A DNA stretch of 64,000 nt from Microbacterium sp. Leaf320 (GCF_001423485.1 NZ_LMOD01000005.1:366591-430590); one strand, 5' to 3'. Positions 9,329 through 19,160 are shown, counted from the stretch's first letter. The notes: generated by a model not told the origin, from the sequence alone. Program-made: numbers and translations.

Positions 9329-10122
9329 CCGCCCGACTCCGCCACTTCGTGTGCGGGAGCACCTCGCATGATGTCGGTGCGATGTTCTACGGCGCGTCGC
9401 ACGGAGTCCGTGAATTCCCGTCCGGAGTGTTCCTGTACGACGACGCGTACGGGCGGCGCGTGCTGTTCGACACGGGTTACGCGACGGGTGAGTGGCACAC
9501 GGGCTGGCGCGGTGCCGTCTACCGGCGTCTGCTCCCGCCGACCGTCGATGACGCGGATGACGTGGGCGCACGTCTGCGCGCCGACGGCGTCGACCCGGCA
9601 TCCGTCACACACGTCGTGCTGTCTCACCTGCATCCGGACCATGTCGGGGGAGTCCGTCGGTTTCCGCGCGCCACCTTCGTGCTGAGCGCCGGGCACGTGC
9701 GGACCCTCGCCGCACCGCGGCTCCGCACGGGGGTGCTCCCGGGGCTGTTCCCCGAGTGGTTCCCGGGCACAGACGGCGTGGTGCTCGATGCCGATGCCTT
9801 CTCGACAGTCGAGATCCGAGGTGTCGCGTTGCGCGCTCACGACCTCTTCGGAGACGGCTCATACCTGGTGGTCGATCTTCCCGGCCATGCTGACGGTCAC
9901 CTGGGCGCGCTGATCGAGCACCGAGTGCTGCTGGCAGGGGATGCGGCCTGGGGAAGAGACCTGGTCGAAGCGTCCGCGGGGCTGAAGACGCTGCCCCGGC
10001 TCGTCCAGCACGATGCGGATCGTTACGCCGCGACAGCGCGTGTTCTCGGCGACCTGGCGTCCGCCGGCATCCGGATCGTGTGCAGCCATGACCCGCTCGG
10101 CGCGAAGGAGCTGCTGGACTGA
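9325..10122 (+). CDS. Metallo-beta-lactamase-fold hydrolase
   Basis: A 265-residue MBL-fold protein. The metal motif HLHPDHVGG is near residues 102-110, followed by VVDLPGHADGHLG near 187 and LLAGDAAWG near 206, which supply the other metal ligands. A late VCSHDPLG provides a further His-Asp. The fold hydrolyses lactones, thioesters and esters; the cluster context suggests an acyl or lactone substrate. The GTG at 9325 overlaps the previous stop (GTGA), and its own stop abuts the next ATG, so the set is translationally coupled. Confidence 0.85.
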   Translation: MTARLRHFVCGSTSHDVGAMFYGASHGVREFPSGVFLYDDAYGRRVLFDTGYATGEWHTGWRGAVYRRLLPPTVDDADDVGARLRADGVDPASVTHVVLSHLHPDHVGGVRRFPRATFVLSAGHVRTLAAPRLRTGVLPGLFPEWFPGTDGVVLDADAFSTVEIRGVALRAHDLFGDGSYLVVDLPGHADGHLGALIEHRVLLAGDAAWGRDLVEASAGLKTLPRLVQHDADRYAATARVLGDLASAGIRIVCSHDPLGAKELLD

Positions 10123-11354
10123 TGTCGAAGTTCGCGATCCTGCGGGAGTTCGTCGCGGTGCGGTGGCTCCGGCCGCTGCGCACGAGGGCGGCGGTCGAGC
10201 GACGGCAGCGACGACTGCTGCGGTCGCACCTGAGGTTCCTGCGGCAGCGATCAGCGTACTTCCGCGAGCAGCTGGCGACCCGGTCCTTCTCCGATCTCCC
10301 GCTCATGGACAAGAGCGTCATGATGAGCCACTTCGACGAGATCAACACCGTGGGCGCCGGACGCGACGAGGCGCTCGCCCTCGCGATCGAGAACGAGCGC
10401 TCCCGAGACTTCGAGGCGGATCTGGGTTCGAACTCTGTCGGGCTCTCGAGTGGGACGAGCGGTCACCGCGGCCTCTTCGTGGTCAGCAGCCCCGAACGCG
10501 ATGCCTGGGTGGGGACGGTGCTCGCCCGCGCCCTCCCGCGAGGCAGGCTGCTCGGACATCGGATCGCGCTGTTCCTCCGGGCGGACAACAGCCTCTACGA
10601 GTCGGTCGGCTCGCGAGCGGTGTCGTTCCGGTACTTCGACGTGTACTCCGACATGGACGAGAACATCGCCCGGCTGCAGGAGTACCGCCCGACCATCCTC
10701 GTCGCCCCGCCGTCTGTCCTGCGGCTGATCGCGCGAGCGGCCGATGCCGGTGCCTTCGACGTCGTGCCCCAGCGGGTGTACTCGGTGGCCGAAGTGCTGG
10801 AGATCGCCGACGAGCAGCGCATCAGGGAGTCGCTCGGACAGCCTCTCCTGCACCAGCTCTACCAGTGCACGGAGGGCTTCCTCGCGCACACGTGCGAGCG
10901 CGGCGTCATCCACCTGAACGAGGACAACATCCTCGTCGAGCGCGAGGTGTTGGATGCCGAGCGGTTCACGCCGATCATCACGGACCTCCGGCGACGCGCG
11001 CAGCCGATCGTGCGATATCGGCTGGGCGACGTCCTCCGCGAGCGGGATCGACGGTGTCCCTGTGGCAGCGCGCTCACGGCGATCGAGCGCATCGAGGGCA
11101 GAGAGGGCGACACGCTGGTCTTCCGAGGACTCGACGGGCGTGACGTCCCGGTATTCGCCGATGTGATCACACGTGCGCTTCTCTACGCCGACGGCTTCGA
11201 CGAGTACCGCATCACCCAGATCGGCGCGTCGCGGCTGCAGATCGCTCTGGACACGGTCGATGATCGGTCACGGCGCCGCGTCGAGGACGAGGTTGGTGCA
11301 CTGGCCGACAGATCGGATGCGAGCGGCCCGATCTCACGTTCGTGGACTATGTGA
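10122..11354 (+). CDS. AMP-forming acyl ligase, F390 synthetase/PaaK-like, 3' end frameshifted
   Basis: A 410-codon open frame of the ANL superfamily, resembling 'F390 synthetase-related' and phenylacetate-CoA ligase proteins. The AMP-binding P-loop is VGLSSGTSGHRGLFVVSS near residues 106-123. A Cys pair, RRCPCGS near 309, is typical of this branch. The last 20 or so residues of this frame look unrelated to the family. From about 11330 another frame reads DLTFVDYVRDG and then KLRRVVQEW, stopping at 11413. This fits a 1-nt deletion between about 11280 and 11325, so the intact product would end at 11413 and overlap the next ATG. It is probably truncated, or a sequence error. Confidence 0.8.
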   Translation: MSKFAILREFVAVRWLRPLRTRAAVERRQRRLLRSHLRFLRQRSAYFREQLATRSFSDLPLMDKSVMMSHFDEINTVGAGRDEALALAIENERSRDFEADLGSNSVGLSSGTSGHRGLFVVSSPERDAWVGTVLARALPRGRLLGHRIALFLRADNSLYESVGSRAVSFRYFDVYSDMDENIARLQEYRPTILVAPPSVLRLIARAADAGAFDVVPQRVYSVAEVLEIADEQRIRESLGQPLLHQLYQCTEGFLAHTCERGVIHLNEDNILVEREVLDAERFTPIITDLRRRAQPIVRYRLGDVLRERDRRCPCGSALTAIERIEGREGDTLVFRGLDGRDVPVFADVITRALLYADGFDEYRITQIGASRLQIALDTVDDRSRRRVEDEVGALADRSDASGPISRSWTM

Positions 11355-11406
11355 GGGACGGTTCGGTGAAGCTGCGCCGGGTGGTGCAGGAATGGGGGGA
11401 CCGGAG

Positions 11407-12342
11407 ATGGTGAGGAACTGCGAGATCGTCGGGTGGGGCACCTCGCTTCCCGCACGGACGGTGCGATTCGGAGACGAGACGCGGTACCGCCTCGAGGACG
11501 ACGTGTCGCATCTCGACATGCTGACCGAGGCGTGCGAACGGGCGCTCGCGCACGCGGGCGTCACAGCGGATCAGATCGACCTCGTGCTGGGTGCCTCGGC
11601 TGCGGGCATCCAGCCGATCCCGTGCACCGCCGCGCTCGTGCTCGAGAGGTTGACGCTCACCGGTCATGCGGCCGCCTTCGACGTCAACTCGACCTGCACG
11701 AGCTTCATCACGGCGCTCGATGTCGCGTCGCGGTACCTGGACGCCGGCGATCACGAGACGATCCTCGTGTTCGCGGGCGACGTGGGAACGCGCTTCCTGA
11801 ACCCCGAACAGCGCGAGAGCTTCGAGCTCTTCAGCGATGCCGGCGCAGCCGTCGTGCTCCGCCGGTCCGCAGACCCCGACCGGGGCGTGATCGCGAGCGC
11901 TCAGCGCACCTGGCCCGCCTATGCGCACGATACCGAGATCAGGGGAGGGCTGTCCGGGTCGCCCGCACAGGCCTATGCCACGGCGGACCCCGCCGACTAC
12001 CTGTTCGACATGGACGGACGCCGAGCGCTGCTCGGGATGATGCGCGTGCTGCCTGAGTTCTTCGACGCGTTCCACCGGAGCTCGGGGATCTCCTACGACG
12101 ATGTCGCGCTCTGGGTGCCCCATCAGGCATCGGCCGCGCTCGGACCGATGCTCGATCGCCTCGGGATCCCGGTCGAACGCCGCATCGACGAGGTCAGAGA
12201 GTTCGGCAACATGGTGTCGTCATCGGTGCCGTTCATGCTCGCACGCGCGCTCGAGAGCGGTCGGGTCGGCACCGGTGACACCGTGATCCTCTGCGGCACG
12301 GCAGCGGGCCTCACGGCCAACATCCTCGCGCTCCGACTCTGA
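11407..12342 (+). CDS. 3-oxoacyl-ACP synthase III (KAS III/FabH)-like protein
   Basis: A 311-residue thiolase-fold condensing enzyme. The KAS III triad is visible: Cys97 in DVNSTCTSF, His in WVPHQAS near 240 and Asn in FGNMVSSSVP near 270. Such enzymes join an acyl thioester to malonyl-ACP or to a second acyl-CoA. The start ATG follows a GGGGGGA run and overlaps the restored frame of the ligase gene. No ACP, FabD or FabF is nearby, so it is unlikely to be the housekeeping FabH. Its place beside an acyl-activating enzyme suggests a dedicated acyl-condensation pathway. Confidence 0.85.
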   Translation: MVRNCEIVGWGTSLPARTVRFGDETRYRLEDDVSHLDMLTEACERALAHAGVTADQIDLVLGASAAGIQPIPCTAALVLERLTLTGHAAAFDVNSTCTSFITALDVASRYLDAGDHETILVFAGDVGTRFLNPEQRESFELFSDAGAAVVLRRSADPDRGVIASAQRTWPAYAHDTEIRGGLSGSPAQAYATADPADYLFDMDGRRALLGMMRVLPEFFDAFHRSSGISYDDVALWVPHQASAALGPMLDRLGIPVERRIDEVREFGNMVSSSVPFMLARALESGRVGTGDTVILCGTAAGLTANILALRL

Positions 12343-12350
12343 GAGGCGGT

Positions 12351-12370
12351 CCGGGCAGGACTGCGCCCGG
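12351..12370. terminator. Candidate hairpin between convergent genes
   Basis: CCGGGC and GCCCGG arms with an eight-base loop lie between the KAS III-like gene and parC. There is no clear T-tract. Confidence 0.35.
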
Positions 12371-12381
12371 CCGACCCGCCC

Positions 12382-14832
12382 TCACACCAGGGTGCGGCCG
12401 ATGCTCCCGATCACACCGTCGATCGGCTGCCCCGAGGCGTCACGACGCGCACCCGCGTCGGGGAGCTTGCGCACGGCACCGGTCGGATCGACGGCCTGCG
12501 CCGGGCTCGGTCCCACCCAGGCGACCGTCAGACGGTCCTCGCCCTTCAGGAACGCATGCGCCCGCACACCGCCGGTCGCCCGGCCCTTCGCGGGGTACTC
12601 GGAGAACGGCGAGACCTTCGCGCGGCCCGGTTCGGTTCCCGGAAGGCTGCTGTCGCCTCCGGACACCGTGGCGACCACGGCATCGGACTCGGGGGCCACC
12701 GCACCGAAGAAGAGCACCGAGGCGCCTGCGCCCAGCTTGATGCCGGCCATGCCACCCGCCGGTGCCCCCTGCGGTCGCACCGCAGACGCGGAGAACCGGA
12801 GCAGCTGGGCGTCGGTCGTCACGAAGACGAGGTCGTCATCGTCCCGCGCAGCCACCGCACCGACCACCGTGTCACCGGGCTTCATGCCGATGACCTCCAG
12901 ATCGGGTCGCACGGGAAGCGTCGACGGGACGATCCGCTTGACGGTGCCCTGAGCAGTGCCGAGTGCGATCGGCGTGTCATCGTCGAAGCGGAGGAAGCCC
13001 AGGATGCGCTCTCCGCGGGTGGTGATCCCGAGGTAATCGCGCAACGGGGCTCCTGCGGCCAACTGCACGGACGACGACGGCACCGACGGCAGGTCGACAG
13101 GGGAGAACCGCAGCACGCGACCCTCCGTCGTCAGCGCTCCGATCTCGGCGCGAACCGTGGTCTCGATCGTCGTCAGGATCGCGTCGTGCTTGCTGCGGCG
13201 AGGCGGCAGCGAGAGCTCCTGGCCTTCACCGAGGTCGACGCGCACGGCTCGACCGGTCGTCGAGAGGACGAGCACGGTCGGAGCGTCCGCGATCTGCAGA
13301 TCGACCGCGGCGCCCTTCGCCGCACGGGGCTTCGGGGGAGCGGCGTTCATCAGGAGCGTGCGGCGAGGAGTGCCGTAGGCGTCTGCTGCGGCATCCAGTT
13401 CCTTCGCGACCGCAGCCCGGAGCAGCACGTCGCTGCCGAGGAGCTCGCGCAGCGCGGCGATCTCGGCGAGCAAGGCGTCGCGCTCGGTCTCGAGTTCGAT
13501 GCGCGAGAACTTCGTCAATCGGCGCAGGCGCAGTTCGAGGATGTACTCGGCCTGCAGCTCGCTGAGGTCGAACACGGAGCGCAGACGCGCACGCGCCTGC
13601 TCGGAGTCGTCGGACGACCGGATGACCTGGATGACCTCGTCGATGTCGAGGATCGCGATGAGCAGTCCCTCGACGAGGTGCAGCCGCTCTTCGCGCCGCG
13701 CGAGCCGATACCGGCTGCGTCGCGTGATGACCTCGAGACGGTGTGCCACGTAGACCCGGAGCATCTCCTTGAGCCCCAGTGTGCGGGGCTGTCCGTCGAC
13801 GAGTGCGACGTTGTTGATGCTGAAGGAATCCTCGAGGGGCGTCAGGCGGTACAGCTGCTCGAGCACCGCGTTGGGATCGAACCCGGTCTTGATGCCGATC
13901 GCGACGCGGAGTCCGTGGTTGCGGTCCGTGAGGTCCGTCACGTCGCTGATGCCCTGCAGCTTCTTCGCCTGCACCGCATCGCGGATCTTCTCGATCAGCC
14001 GTTCGGGGCCGACCATGTACGGCAGCTCCGAGACGATGATGCCGGTTCGGCGCGGTCCGAGGGGTTCGACGGAGACCTTGCCTCGCACCTTGAGCGCGCC
14101 GCGCCCGTTCGTGTACGCGTCCTTGACGCCATCGAGACCCATCAGGATGCCGCCCGAGGGGAAGTCTGGCCCCGGAACGAACTCCATGAGCTCTTCGGTC
14201 GTGGCGTCAGGGTTCTCGAGCAGGTGAGTGGCGGCGGCGACGACCTCGATCAGGTTGTGCGGCGCCATGTTGGTGGCCATGCCGACCGCGATACCGCTCG
14301 CGCCGTTGACGAGGAGGTTGGGGAAGGCTGCCGGGAGCACGGAGGGCTGCTGGAACTGCCCGTCGTAGTTCGGGATGAAGTCGACGACGTCCTCGTCGAG
14401 GTTCTCGGTGAGCGCCATCGCCGGCGAGGCCAGACGCGCTTCGGTATAACGCGCCGCCGCTGGTCCGTCGTCGAGCGAGCCGAAGTTTCCGTGGCCGTCG
14501 ACGAGGGGAACACGAAGCGCCCATTCCTGGGCAAGTCGCACGAGGGCGTCGTAGATCGCGGTGTCGCCGTGAGGGTGCAGCTTTCCCATGACCTCGCCGA
14601 CGACACGGGCGCTCTTCACATGGCCGCGGTCGGGACGGAGTCCCATCTCGGCCATCTGATAGAGGATGCGGCGCTGAACGGGCTTGAGACCGTCTCGAGC
14701 GTCGGGCAGCGCTCGCGAGTAGATCACCGAGTAGGCGTATTCGAGGAAGGAACCCTGCATCTCGGTTTCGAGATCGATGTCCTGGATTCTCTCCGGGGCG
14801 AGCTCGGGAGGCGGGGTCTTCGGCATGGCCAT
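12382..14832 (-). CDS. parC: DNA topoisomerase IV subunit A (type IIA, GyrA/ParC family)
   Basis: The 816-residue breakage-reunion subunit that pairs with ParE. The N-terminal winged-helix domain has the QRDR region [19 protein letters not shown]. The catalytic tyrosine is in [10 protein letters not shown] near residue 126. A coiled-coil region follows, then a C-terminal beta-pinwheel with repeats of the [13 protein letters not shown] kind. The base after HPHGD is Thr where quinolone-sensitive E. coli GyrA has Ser83; a subsequent Asp is kept. The start is ATG 14832 or the in-frame ATG 14826. It is divergent from the phosphodiesterase gene. Confidence 0.93.
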   Translation of the reverse strand: MAMPKTPPPELAPERIQDIDLETEMQGSFLEYAYSVIYSRALPDARDGLKPVQRRILYQMAEMGLRPDRGHVKSARVVGEVMGKLHPHGDTAIYDALVRLAQEWALRVPLVDGHGNFGSLDDGPAAARYTEARLASPAMALTENLDEDVVDFIPNYDGQFQQPSVLPAAFPNLLVNGASGIAVGMATNMAPHNLIEVVAAATHLLENPDATTEELMEFVPGPDFPSGGILMGLDGVKDAYTNGRGALKVRGKVSVEPLGPRRTGIIVSELPYMVGPERLIEKIRDAVQAKKLQGISDVTDLTDRNHGLRVAIGIKTGFDPNAVLEQLYRLTPLEDSFSINNVALVDGQPRTLGLKEMLRVYVAHRLEVITRRSRYRLARREERLHLVEGLLIAILDIDEVIQVIRSSDDSEQARARLRSVFDLSELQAEYILELRLRRLTKFSRIELETERDALLAEIAALRELLGSDVLLRAAVAKELDAAADAYGTPRRTLLMNAAPPKPRAAKGAAVDLQIADAPTVLVLSTTGRAVRVDLGEGQELSLPPRRSKHDAILTTIETTVRAEIGALTTEGRVLRFSPVDLPSVPSSSVQLAAGAPLRDYLGITTRGERILGFLRFDDDTPIALGTAQGTVKRIVPSTLPVRPDLEVIGMKPGDTVVGAVAARDDDDLVFVTTDAQLLRFSASAVRPQGAPAGGMAGIKLGAGASVLFFGAVAPESDAVVATVSGGDSSLPGTEPGRAKVSPFSEYPAKGRATGGVRAHAFLKGEDRLTVAWVGPSPAQAVDPTGAVRKLPDAGARRDASGQPIDGVIGSIGRTLV

Positions 14833-14886
14833 CCTGAATGGGTGCGAGGCTGAGGGCGTACGGGAGCCTGTGTCAGACTGGCTCGG

Positions 14887-16008
14887 ATGCCCATCATTCT
14901 ACCGTCCGAGTCGCTCGCAGTCCGGAGCGTCGTCGGGGTGGCGGACGACGTGTTCGCCGCTCTGCGCGGCGAATCCGCGACCCTGCCGCGGGCCGAATCC
15001 GTCGTGCTCGTGCTGATCGACGGCCTCGGCGCGATCAGCCTGCGCGCCCATGCCGGGCATGCCCGGACGCTGACGGCGGGCATGGCGAAGAAGGATGTGG
15101 CACATTCGGTCTTCCCGTCGACCACCGCGGCGGCCCTCACGAGCATCCTCACGGGCGTCTGGCCCGGACAGCACGGGCTCGTCGGCTACAGCGTGCTCGA
15201 CCCCGCACAGGACGCTCTGGTCAACCAGCTCACCGGCTGGGAGTCCGAAGGGCTCGACCCCGCGACCTGGCAGGCGGCGCCGACGATCTTCGAGCGCGCC
15301 CGTGCCGAGGGACGAGCGGCCTTCGCCGTCGGCTTCGCCGCCTACGCCGGAAGCGGGTTCACACGAGCGACGCTGCGCGGTGCCGACTTCGTCGCCGCGC
15401 AGACGCCGGCCGAACGAGTCCAGGTCGCCTACGACCTCGCCGAGCGCCACCCCGGTTCGCTGGTGTACTGCTATCTGCCGGAGGCGGACAAGGCGGGTCA
15501 CCGATACGGTCTCGATTCGGCGCAGTGGGTGTCAGCGCTCGAGGAGATCGACGCCGCGATGTCCCGGCGGGTGCCGCCGGGAGTGGGGGTGCTCGTCACG
15601 TCGGATCACGGCATGATCGATGTGCCGTCGCATAGGCAGGTCGTACTCGAAGCCGAGCACCTGGCAGGCGTGCGTCACGTCGGCGGGGAACCGCGGATGC
15701 TGCACGTCTACGTCGATCCCGACGTCGATGCCGCGGTCGTCGCCGATCGGTTGACACGTGACCTCGACGGCCGCGCCGATGTCGGCACTCGTCATGAGGC
15801 GATCGCAGCGGGATTGTTCGGCCCTGAGGCGACTGCTGCCGCCGCATCGCGCATCGGCGATGTACTCGTCGTCGCGCGCGGGAACGGTGCGGTCTACGAC
15901 GGGACCGCGCAGGATCAGCGCAGCCGGGGGATGATCGGTCAGCACGGCGGCCTCACTCCGGAGGAGCGTCAGGTGCCGCTGCTCCGGTTCGGTGCCTTCG
16001 TTCGCTGA
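14887..16008 (+). CDS. Type I phosphodiesterase/alkaline phosphatase-family protein
   Basis: A 373-residue member of the nucleotide pyrophosphatase/phosphodiesterase group (PF01663). [14 protein letters not shown] near residues 38-51 carries the first metal Asp. The nucleophile Thr is in [16 protein letters not shown] near 76. [13 protein letters not shown] near 198 and [12 protein letters not shown] near 237 give the remaining Asp/His metal ligands. No signal peptide is seen, so it is probably cytoplasmic. A degenerate -10 (CAGACT, seven bases upstream) could make it leaderless. The substrate is unknown. Confidence 0.85.
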   Translation: MPIILPSESLAVRSVVGVADDVFAALRGESATLPRAESVVLVLIDGLGAISLRAHAGHARTLTAGMAKKDVAHSVFPSTTAAALTSILTGVWPGQHGLVGYSVLDPAQDALVNQLTGWESEGLDPATWQAAPTIFERARAEGRAAFAVGFAAYAGSGFTRATLRGADFVAAQTPAERVQVAYDLAERHPGSLVYCYLPEADKAGHRYGLDSAQWVSALEEIDAAMSRRVPPGVGVLVTSDHGMIDVPSHRQVVLEAEHLAGVRHVGGEPRMLHVYVDPDVDAAVVADRLTRDLDGRADVGTRHEAIAAGLFGPEATAAAASRIGDVLVVARGNGAVYDGTAQDQRSRGMIGQHGGLTPEERQVPLLRFGAFVR

Positions 16009-16023
16009 ACCGCCCCGCGGACT

Positions 16024-17061
16024 CTATTCGTCGGTGCGTGCTCCGAAGACGATCTCGTCCCATGAGGGCATGGCGTTGCGCCGCTTACGTCGGCCGGAGT
16101 TGTCGTTCGCCGGCTCGGGAGCGACTTCCGGCCGGTCGTCCTCGTCGGGGGCGGAGTTCTCGAAGGCGTCGAACAGGGCGATCGGATTGCGGTCGTCCTG
16201 TTCGTCCTCGGACGTCTCGAGGATCGGTGCGGTCTCCCGCTGTCCCCGGCGGCGGCGGAGGGCCTCGAGCAGGTCGGCGGTCTCGGGGCTCGTCGTGGCC
16301 GATTCCGGTGCACGCTTGATCGCGGCATCCTGCACGGCCGCGGTGGAGCGCTCGGGGGCCGCCACGTCCTCGATATCGGCCTCGGGGGCAGGGATCAGAC
16401 GCGGTCCGAAGGCGCCGGAGTCGAAGCGGCTGTCGTCCTTGTAGGGCGACGCCTGGCGTTCGGCTTCGACCGCGCGCAGCCGCGGGATGAGACCCTCCGG
16501 GAGAGAGCCCTGGCGCGAGAGCTGCGTCGCATCGGCGTTGAGCGGCGCCAGGGCGCTGCGACGCGGATCGAAGCTCCAGCGAGCATCGTGCTCGACCTCG
16601 TTGGCAGCGAACTCGAGCTTGATGATCCAGCCGCTCTCGTCCTTCCAGCTCGCCCATCGTTCGGCGGTGGCCTCGATCTCGGAGAGCTTGGCGCGGATGG
16701 CGGTGCCGAACGTCGGCTGCGCGTCGGGTTCGACGTCGCTCCCGATCAGAACGGGAACGGCGAGAGCCTGGCCGATGACGTGCTCGCGCTCAGCCAGCAC
16801 GGGGCCCTCGAAGCGGATGACGTCGTCGACGCTGATGCCGAGGAGCTCAGCCACCTCGGGGGCCGTGAGTCCGGCGCGGATCTGCGCCTGGATGTCGCGC
16901 GGGCTCGCGGCGAGGCGCTGAGCAGTCGGCTCGCTCTGTCGCGTCGCCCGTCGGATCTCGCGGTGCAGGACGTCGTCGATGGGCAGCGCGAAGCGCTCGC
17001 CCGACTCGGTCGCGAGTACGAGCAGACCTGCTTCTGTGCCGACGATGGTGACGTTTTCCAT
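16024..17061 (-). CDS. sepH: Septation protein SepH (DUF3071)
   Basis: A 345-residue SepH orthologue. In Streptomyces and Mycobacterium SepH binds FtsZ and promotes Z-ring assembly. The N-terminal DUF3071 domain has an HTH-like segment, TAPEVAELLGISVDDVIRFE, near residues 66-85. A long acidic, low-complexity middle follows. The protein ends with the conserved basic tail RRKRRNAMPSWDEIVFGAR, a hallmark of the family. AGAGGGG upstream of the ATG acts as the ribosome site. It is divergent from the DUF4193 gene. Confidence 0.9.
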   Translation of the reverse strand: MENVTIVGTEAGLLVLATESGERFALPIDDVLHREIRRATRQSEPTAQRLAASPRDIQAQIRAGLTAPEVAELLGISVDDVIRFEGPVLAEREHVIGQALAVPVLIGSDVEPDAQPTFGTAIRAKLSEIEATAERWASWKDESGWIIKLEFAANEVEHDARWSFDPRRSALAPLNADATQLSRQGSLPEGLIPRLRAVEAERQASPYKDDSRFDSGAFGPRLIPAPEADIEDVAAPERSTAAVQDAAIKRAPESATTSPETADLLEALRRRRGQRETAPILETSEDEQDDRNPIALFDAFENSAPDEDDRPEVAPEPANDNSGRRKRRNAMPSWDEIVFGARTDE

Positions 17062-17257
17062 GCGAATGCCCCTCTGATGGGTGTGCGTTCATGGTGTCAC
17101 GCGGTGCGCCTCTCAGCCGGGAATACTCTGGGCGTGCCGTGAGTTTGGTCTGTCGCACGCTCGGGCATTTGCTTATTGCCTCGCAGTCGTGCAAACTATG
17201 GCCGCCGATTACCCCGACGGCGCACCACCCACTCGCATGAAAGTGGAGATTCACCAC

Positions 17258-17551
17258 ATGGCAACCGACTACGACGCTCCCCGCAAGAGTGAAGACGACT
17301 CCGAGTCGATCGAAGCCCTCAAGGAGCGTGTGCCGGACAAGAGCTCCGGCTCTTCGGGAGACGAGGATGCGGACAACCCGTCCAGCTTCGATCTTCCCGG
17401 AGCCGATCTTTCCGACCTCGAGCTCGATGTCGTCGTGCTGCCCGCGCAGCAGGACGAATTCACCTGCATGAACTGCTTCCTGGTGAAGCACCGTTCTCAG
17501 CTCGATCACGAGGGCTCTTCCGGCCCCATCTGCAAGGAGTGCGCCGCCTGA
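17258..17551 (+). CDS. DUF4193 family protein
   Basis: A 97-residue conserved actinobacterial protein. It begins MATDYDAPRK and has an acidic region (SFDLPGADLSDLELDVVVLP). A four-Cys zinc-like site is formed by FTCMNCFLVKHRSQ and the terminal CKECAA. The function is unknown; the Cys pairs suggest a small metal-binding, possibly transcription-associated protein. ATG 17258 is chosen for this family N-terminus and for GTGGAG nine bases upstream; the open frame to 17081 is not conserved-looking. Confidence 0.85.
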   Translation: MATDYDAPRKSEDDSESIEALKERVPDKSSGSSGDEDADNPSSFDLPGADLSDLELDVVVLPAQQDEFTCMNCFLVKHRSQLDHEGSSGPICKECAA

Positions 17552-17571
17552 GCGCACTCGAACGAGATTCC

Positions 17572-17603
17572 ACGCGCCCCCGACCTCTCGGTCAGGGGCG
17601 CGT
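17572..17603. terminator. Intrinsic terminator between DUF4193 and DUF3093 genes
   Basis: The ACGCGCCCC arm pairs with GGGGCGCGT around an inner GACC/GGTC stem, then CGTCTTTGTC follows on the plus strand. Confidence 0.7.
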
Positions 17604-17629
17604 CGTCTTTGTCCGTGGGGCGGCTGTCG

Positions 17630-18094
17630 TCAGCCCCGGGAGGCGAGGATCGCCGCCGCGAGGCGGTCGGGCGTCCTGGTCGAGACGGTCCAGGTGTCGA
17701 CCGGGTCGTCCGGGTCGATGTTGGGAACAACGACTACGCCGTCCACGCCGCCGCGGATGAGGTGCCACCCGCGGGCAGGCAGTCCGGGACCGCGCGCGTG
17801 GCGCGCCTCCTCGCCGGTCAGCGCCGTCGGCGTGCCGAGGTGTCGAGTCTCGATGTGCGCCCGTCCGGCGCGCAGGACGCCGCCCTCGACCGACACCACG
17901 GGCGTGAGGGCGATGAATGCGATCACGAGCAGTGCCGAGACCGCGGCGCCGACGATCAGAGCGATCGTGGAGCCGACCGGTACGAAGATGAGGGCGACCA
18001 TCGGGCCCGCGAGTGCGACCGTCGCCAGCAGCCACAGGCTGGGGGACAGTCTCTCGCGGTAGCGGGTCCGCGCATCAGGAGCGATGTTCTGCAT
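17630..18094 (-). CDS. DUF3093 family membrane protein
   Basis: A 154-residue actinobacterial DUF3093 protein. Two adjoining hydrophobic helices (about residues 20-65, including LWLLATVALAGPMVALIFVP) are followed by a soluble domain with the family segments GVLRAGRAHIETRHLG and GGVDGVVVVPNIDPDDP. Its gene is head-to-head with dut, with only 12 bp between start codons, as is common in actinobacteria. The role is unknown. Confidence 0.82.
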   Translation of the reverse strand: MQNIAPDARTRYRERLSPSLWLLATVALAGPMVALIFVPVGSTIALIVGAAVSALLVIAFIALTPVVSVEGGVLRAGRAHIETRHLGTPTALTGEEARHARGPGLPARGWHLIRGGVDGVVVVPNIDPDDPVDTWTVSTRTPDRLAAAILASRG

Positions 18095-18100
18095 TAGCCT
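18095..18100 (+). promoter_or_regulatory. -10 element of leaderless dut promoter
   Basis: TAGCCT, six bases before the GTG at 18107, fills half of the 12-bp gap between DUF3093 and dut and leaves no room for a leader. Confidence 0.5.
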
Positions 18101-18106
18101 CGTGGG

Positions 18107-18580
18107 GTGACTGATTCCGTTGATGTCCCCATTATCGCCTCTGTGGTGCCCGGTTACGCGCATCCCGGCGACGCCGGAGCCGATCTGGTGGCGGCGGAGG
18201 CCGTTCATCTGGCCCCGGGGGAGCGAGCCCTCGTGGCGACGGGGGTGCGCATCGCACTGCCCGAGGGATACGCGGCATTCGTGGTGCCGCGCAGCGGTCT
18301 CGCGGCCAAGCACGGCATCTCGATCGTCAACTCGCCTGGCACGGTGGATGCCGGATACCGCGGCGAGATCAAGGTGAGCCTGATCAACACCGACATCCGC
18401 AGCGCGTACGATGTGGCCGTCGGCGACCGCATCGCGCAGCTGATCGTCATGCCCGTGACGCGAGCCACGTTCATCCCGGTCGAGGAGCTGCCCGACAGCG
18501 TCCGCGGCGAAGGTGGCTTCGGTTCGACCGGCTACCAGGCAGGATCCCATTCCCCTTCGGCAGGACAGGCCAATGACTGA
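18107..18580 (+). CDS. dut: dUTP diphosphatase
   Basis: A 157-residue trimeric dUTPase that hydrolyses dUTP to dUMP and keeps uracil out of DNA. The five family motifs are visible: HPGDAGADL (1), PRSGLAAKHGIS (2), GTVDAGYRGEIKVSLIN (3), GDRIAQLIVMP (4) and the C-terminal RGEGGFGSTG (5), which closes over the active site. The stop overlaps the DUF3710 start by 8 bp. The start is leaderless-type GTG. Confidence 0.95.
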   Translation: MTDSVDVPIIASVVPGYAHPGDAGADLVAAEAVHLAPGERALVATGVRIALPEGYAAFVVPRSGLAAKHGISIVNSPGTVDAGYRGEIKVSLINTDIRSAYDVAVGDRIAQLIVMPVTRATFIPVEELPDSVRGEGGFGSTGYQAGSHSPSAGQAND

Positions 18581-19160
18581 CAACAACGCGACTCCCTCGA
18601 AGTCCGCCCCGGACGACCGGGCGACGCAGGGTCCCTTCGACGACTCAGAGGCGAACCCCGTGCGCCCGTACATCGACCTCGGCGGAATCAAGATCCTTCC
18701 GCGTGAAGGACTGAATCTCCGCCTGGAGGTCGAGGAGCAGTCCAAGCGCATCGTCGCCGTCGGCCTCGACTATGCCGACTCCTCGCTGCAGGTGCAGCCC
18801 TTCGCCGCACCGCGCTCCGGCGGGCTGTGGGATGAGACGCGAGTGCAGCTGCGCGATCAGGTGCGCGGCCAGGGCGGTCGCGTGGAGGAGAGGGACGGCC
18901 CTCTCGGCAAAGAACTGCTCGCCGAAGTGCCGGCCGCCGCGAACGAGGGCTCGGAGCTGCGGCTCGCCCGCTTCATCGGCATCGACGGTCCTCGCTGGTT
19001 CCTCCGCGGCGTGATCGGCGGCGCTGCCGCATCCGATCTCGAAGCGGCGGCGAAGGTCGAGGACCTCTTCCGGTCGATCGTGGTCGTCCGCGGTGGGGCT
19101 CCGATGCCTCCGCGCGACCTGATCCCGCTGAAGATGCCCGCGACTCCCGGCTCCGCGTGA
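18573..19160 (+). CDS. DUF3710 family protein
   Basis: A 195-residue conserved actinobacterial protein of unknown function. It has an acidic N-terminus, then a beta-rich core with RPYIDLGGIKILPREGLNLR near residues 30-49, and FIGIDGPRWFLRGVIGG near 129. It lies in the usual dut-DUF3710-DUF3159 order with overlapping genes. ATG 18573 overlaps the dut stop; the open frame begins at 18513, inside dut. Confidence 0.85.
   Translation: MTDNNATPSKSAPDDRATQGPFDDSEANPVRPYIDLGGIKILPREGLNLRLEVEEQSKRIVAVGLDYADSSLQVQPFAAPRSGGLWDETRVQLRDQVRGQGGRVEERDGPLGKELLAEVPAAANEGSELRLARFIGIDGPRWFLRGVIGGAAASDLEAAAKVEDLFRSIVVVRGGAPMPPRDLIPLKMPATPGSA

Noticed and set aside
11280..11340. Programmed ribosomal frameshift in the ligase gene
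   Set aside because: No slippery heptamer or downstream pseudoknot is evident; a simple deletion or sequencing error is more likely.
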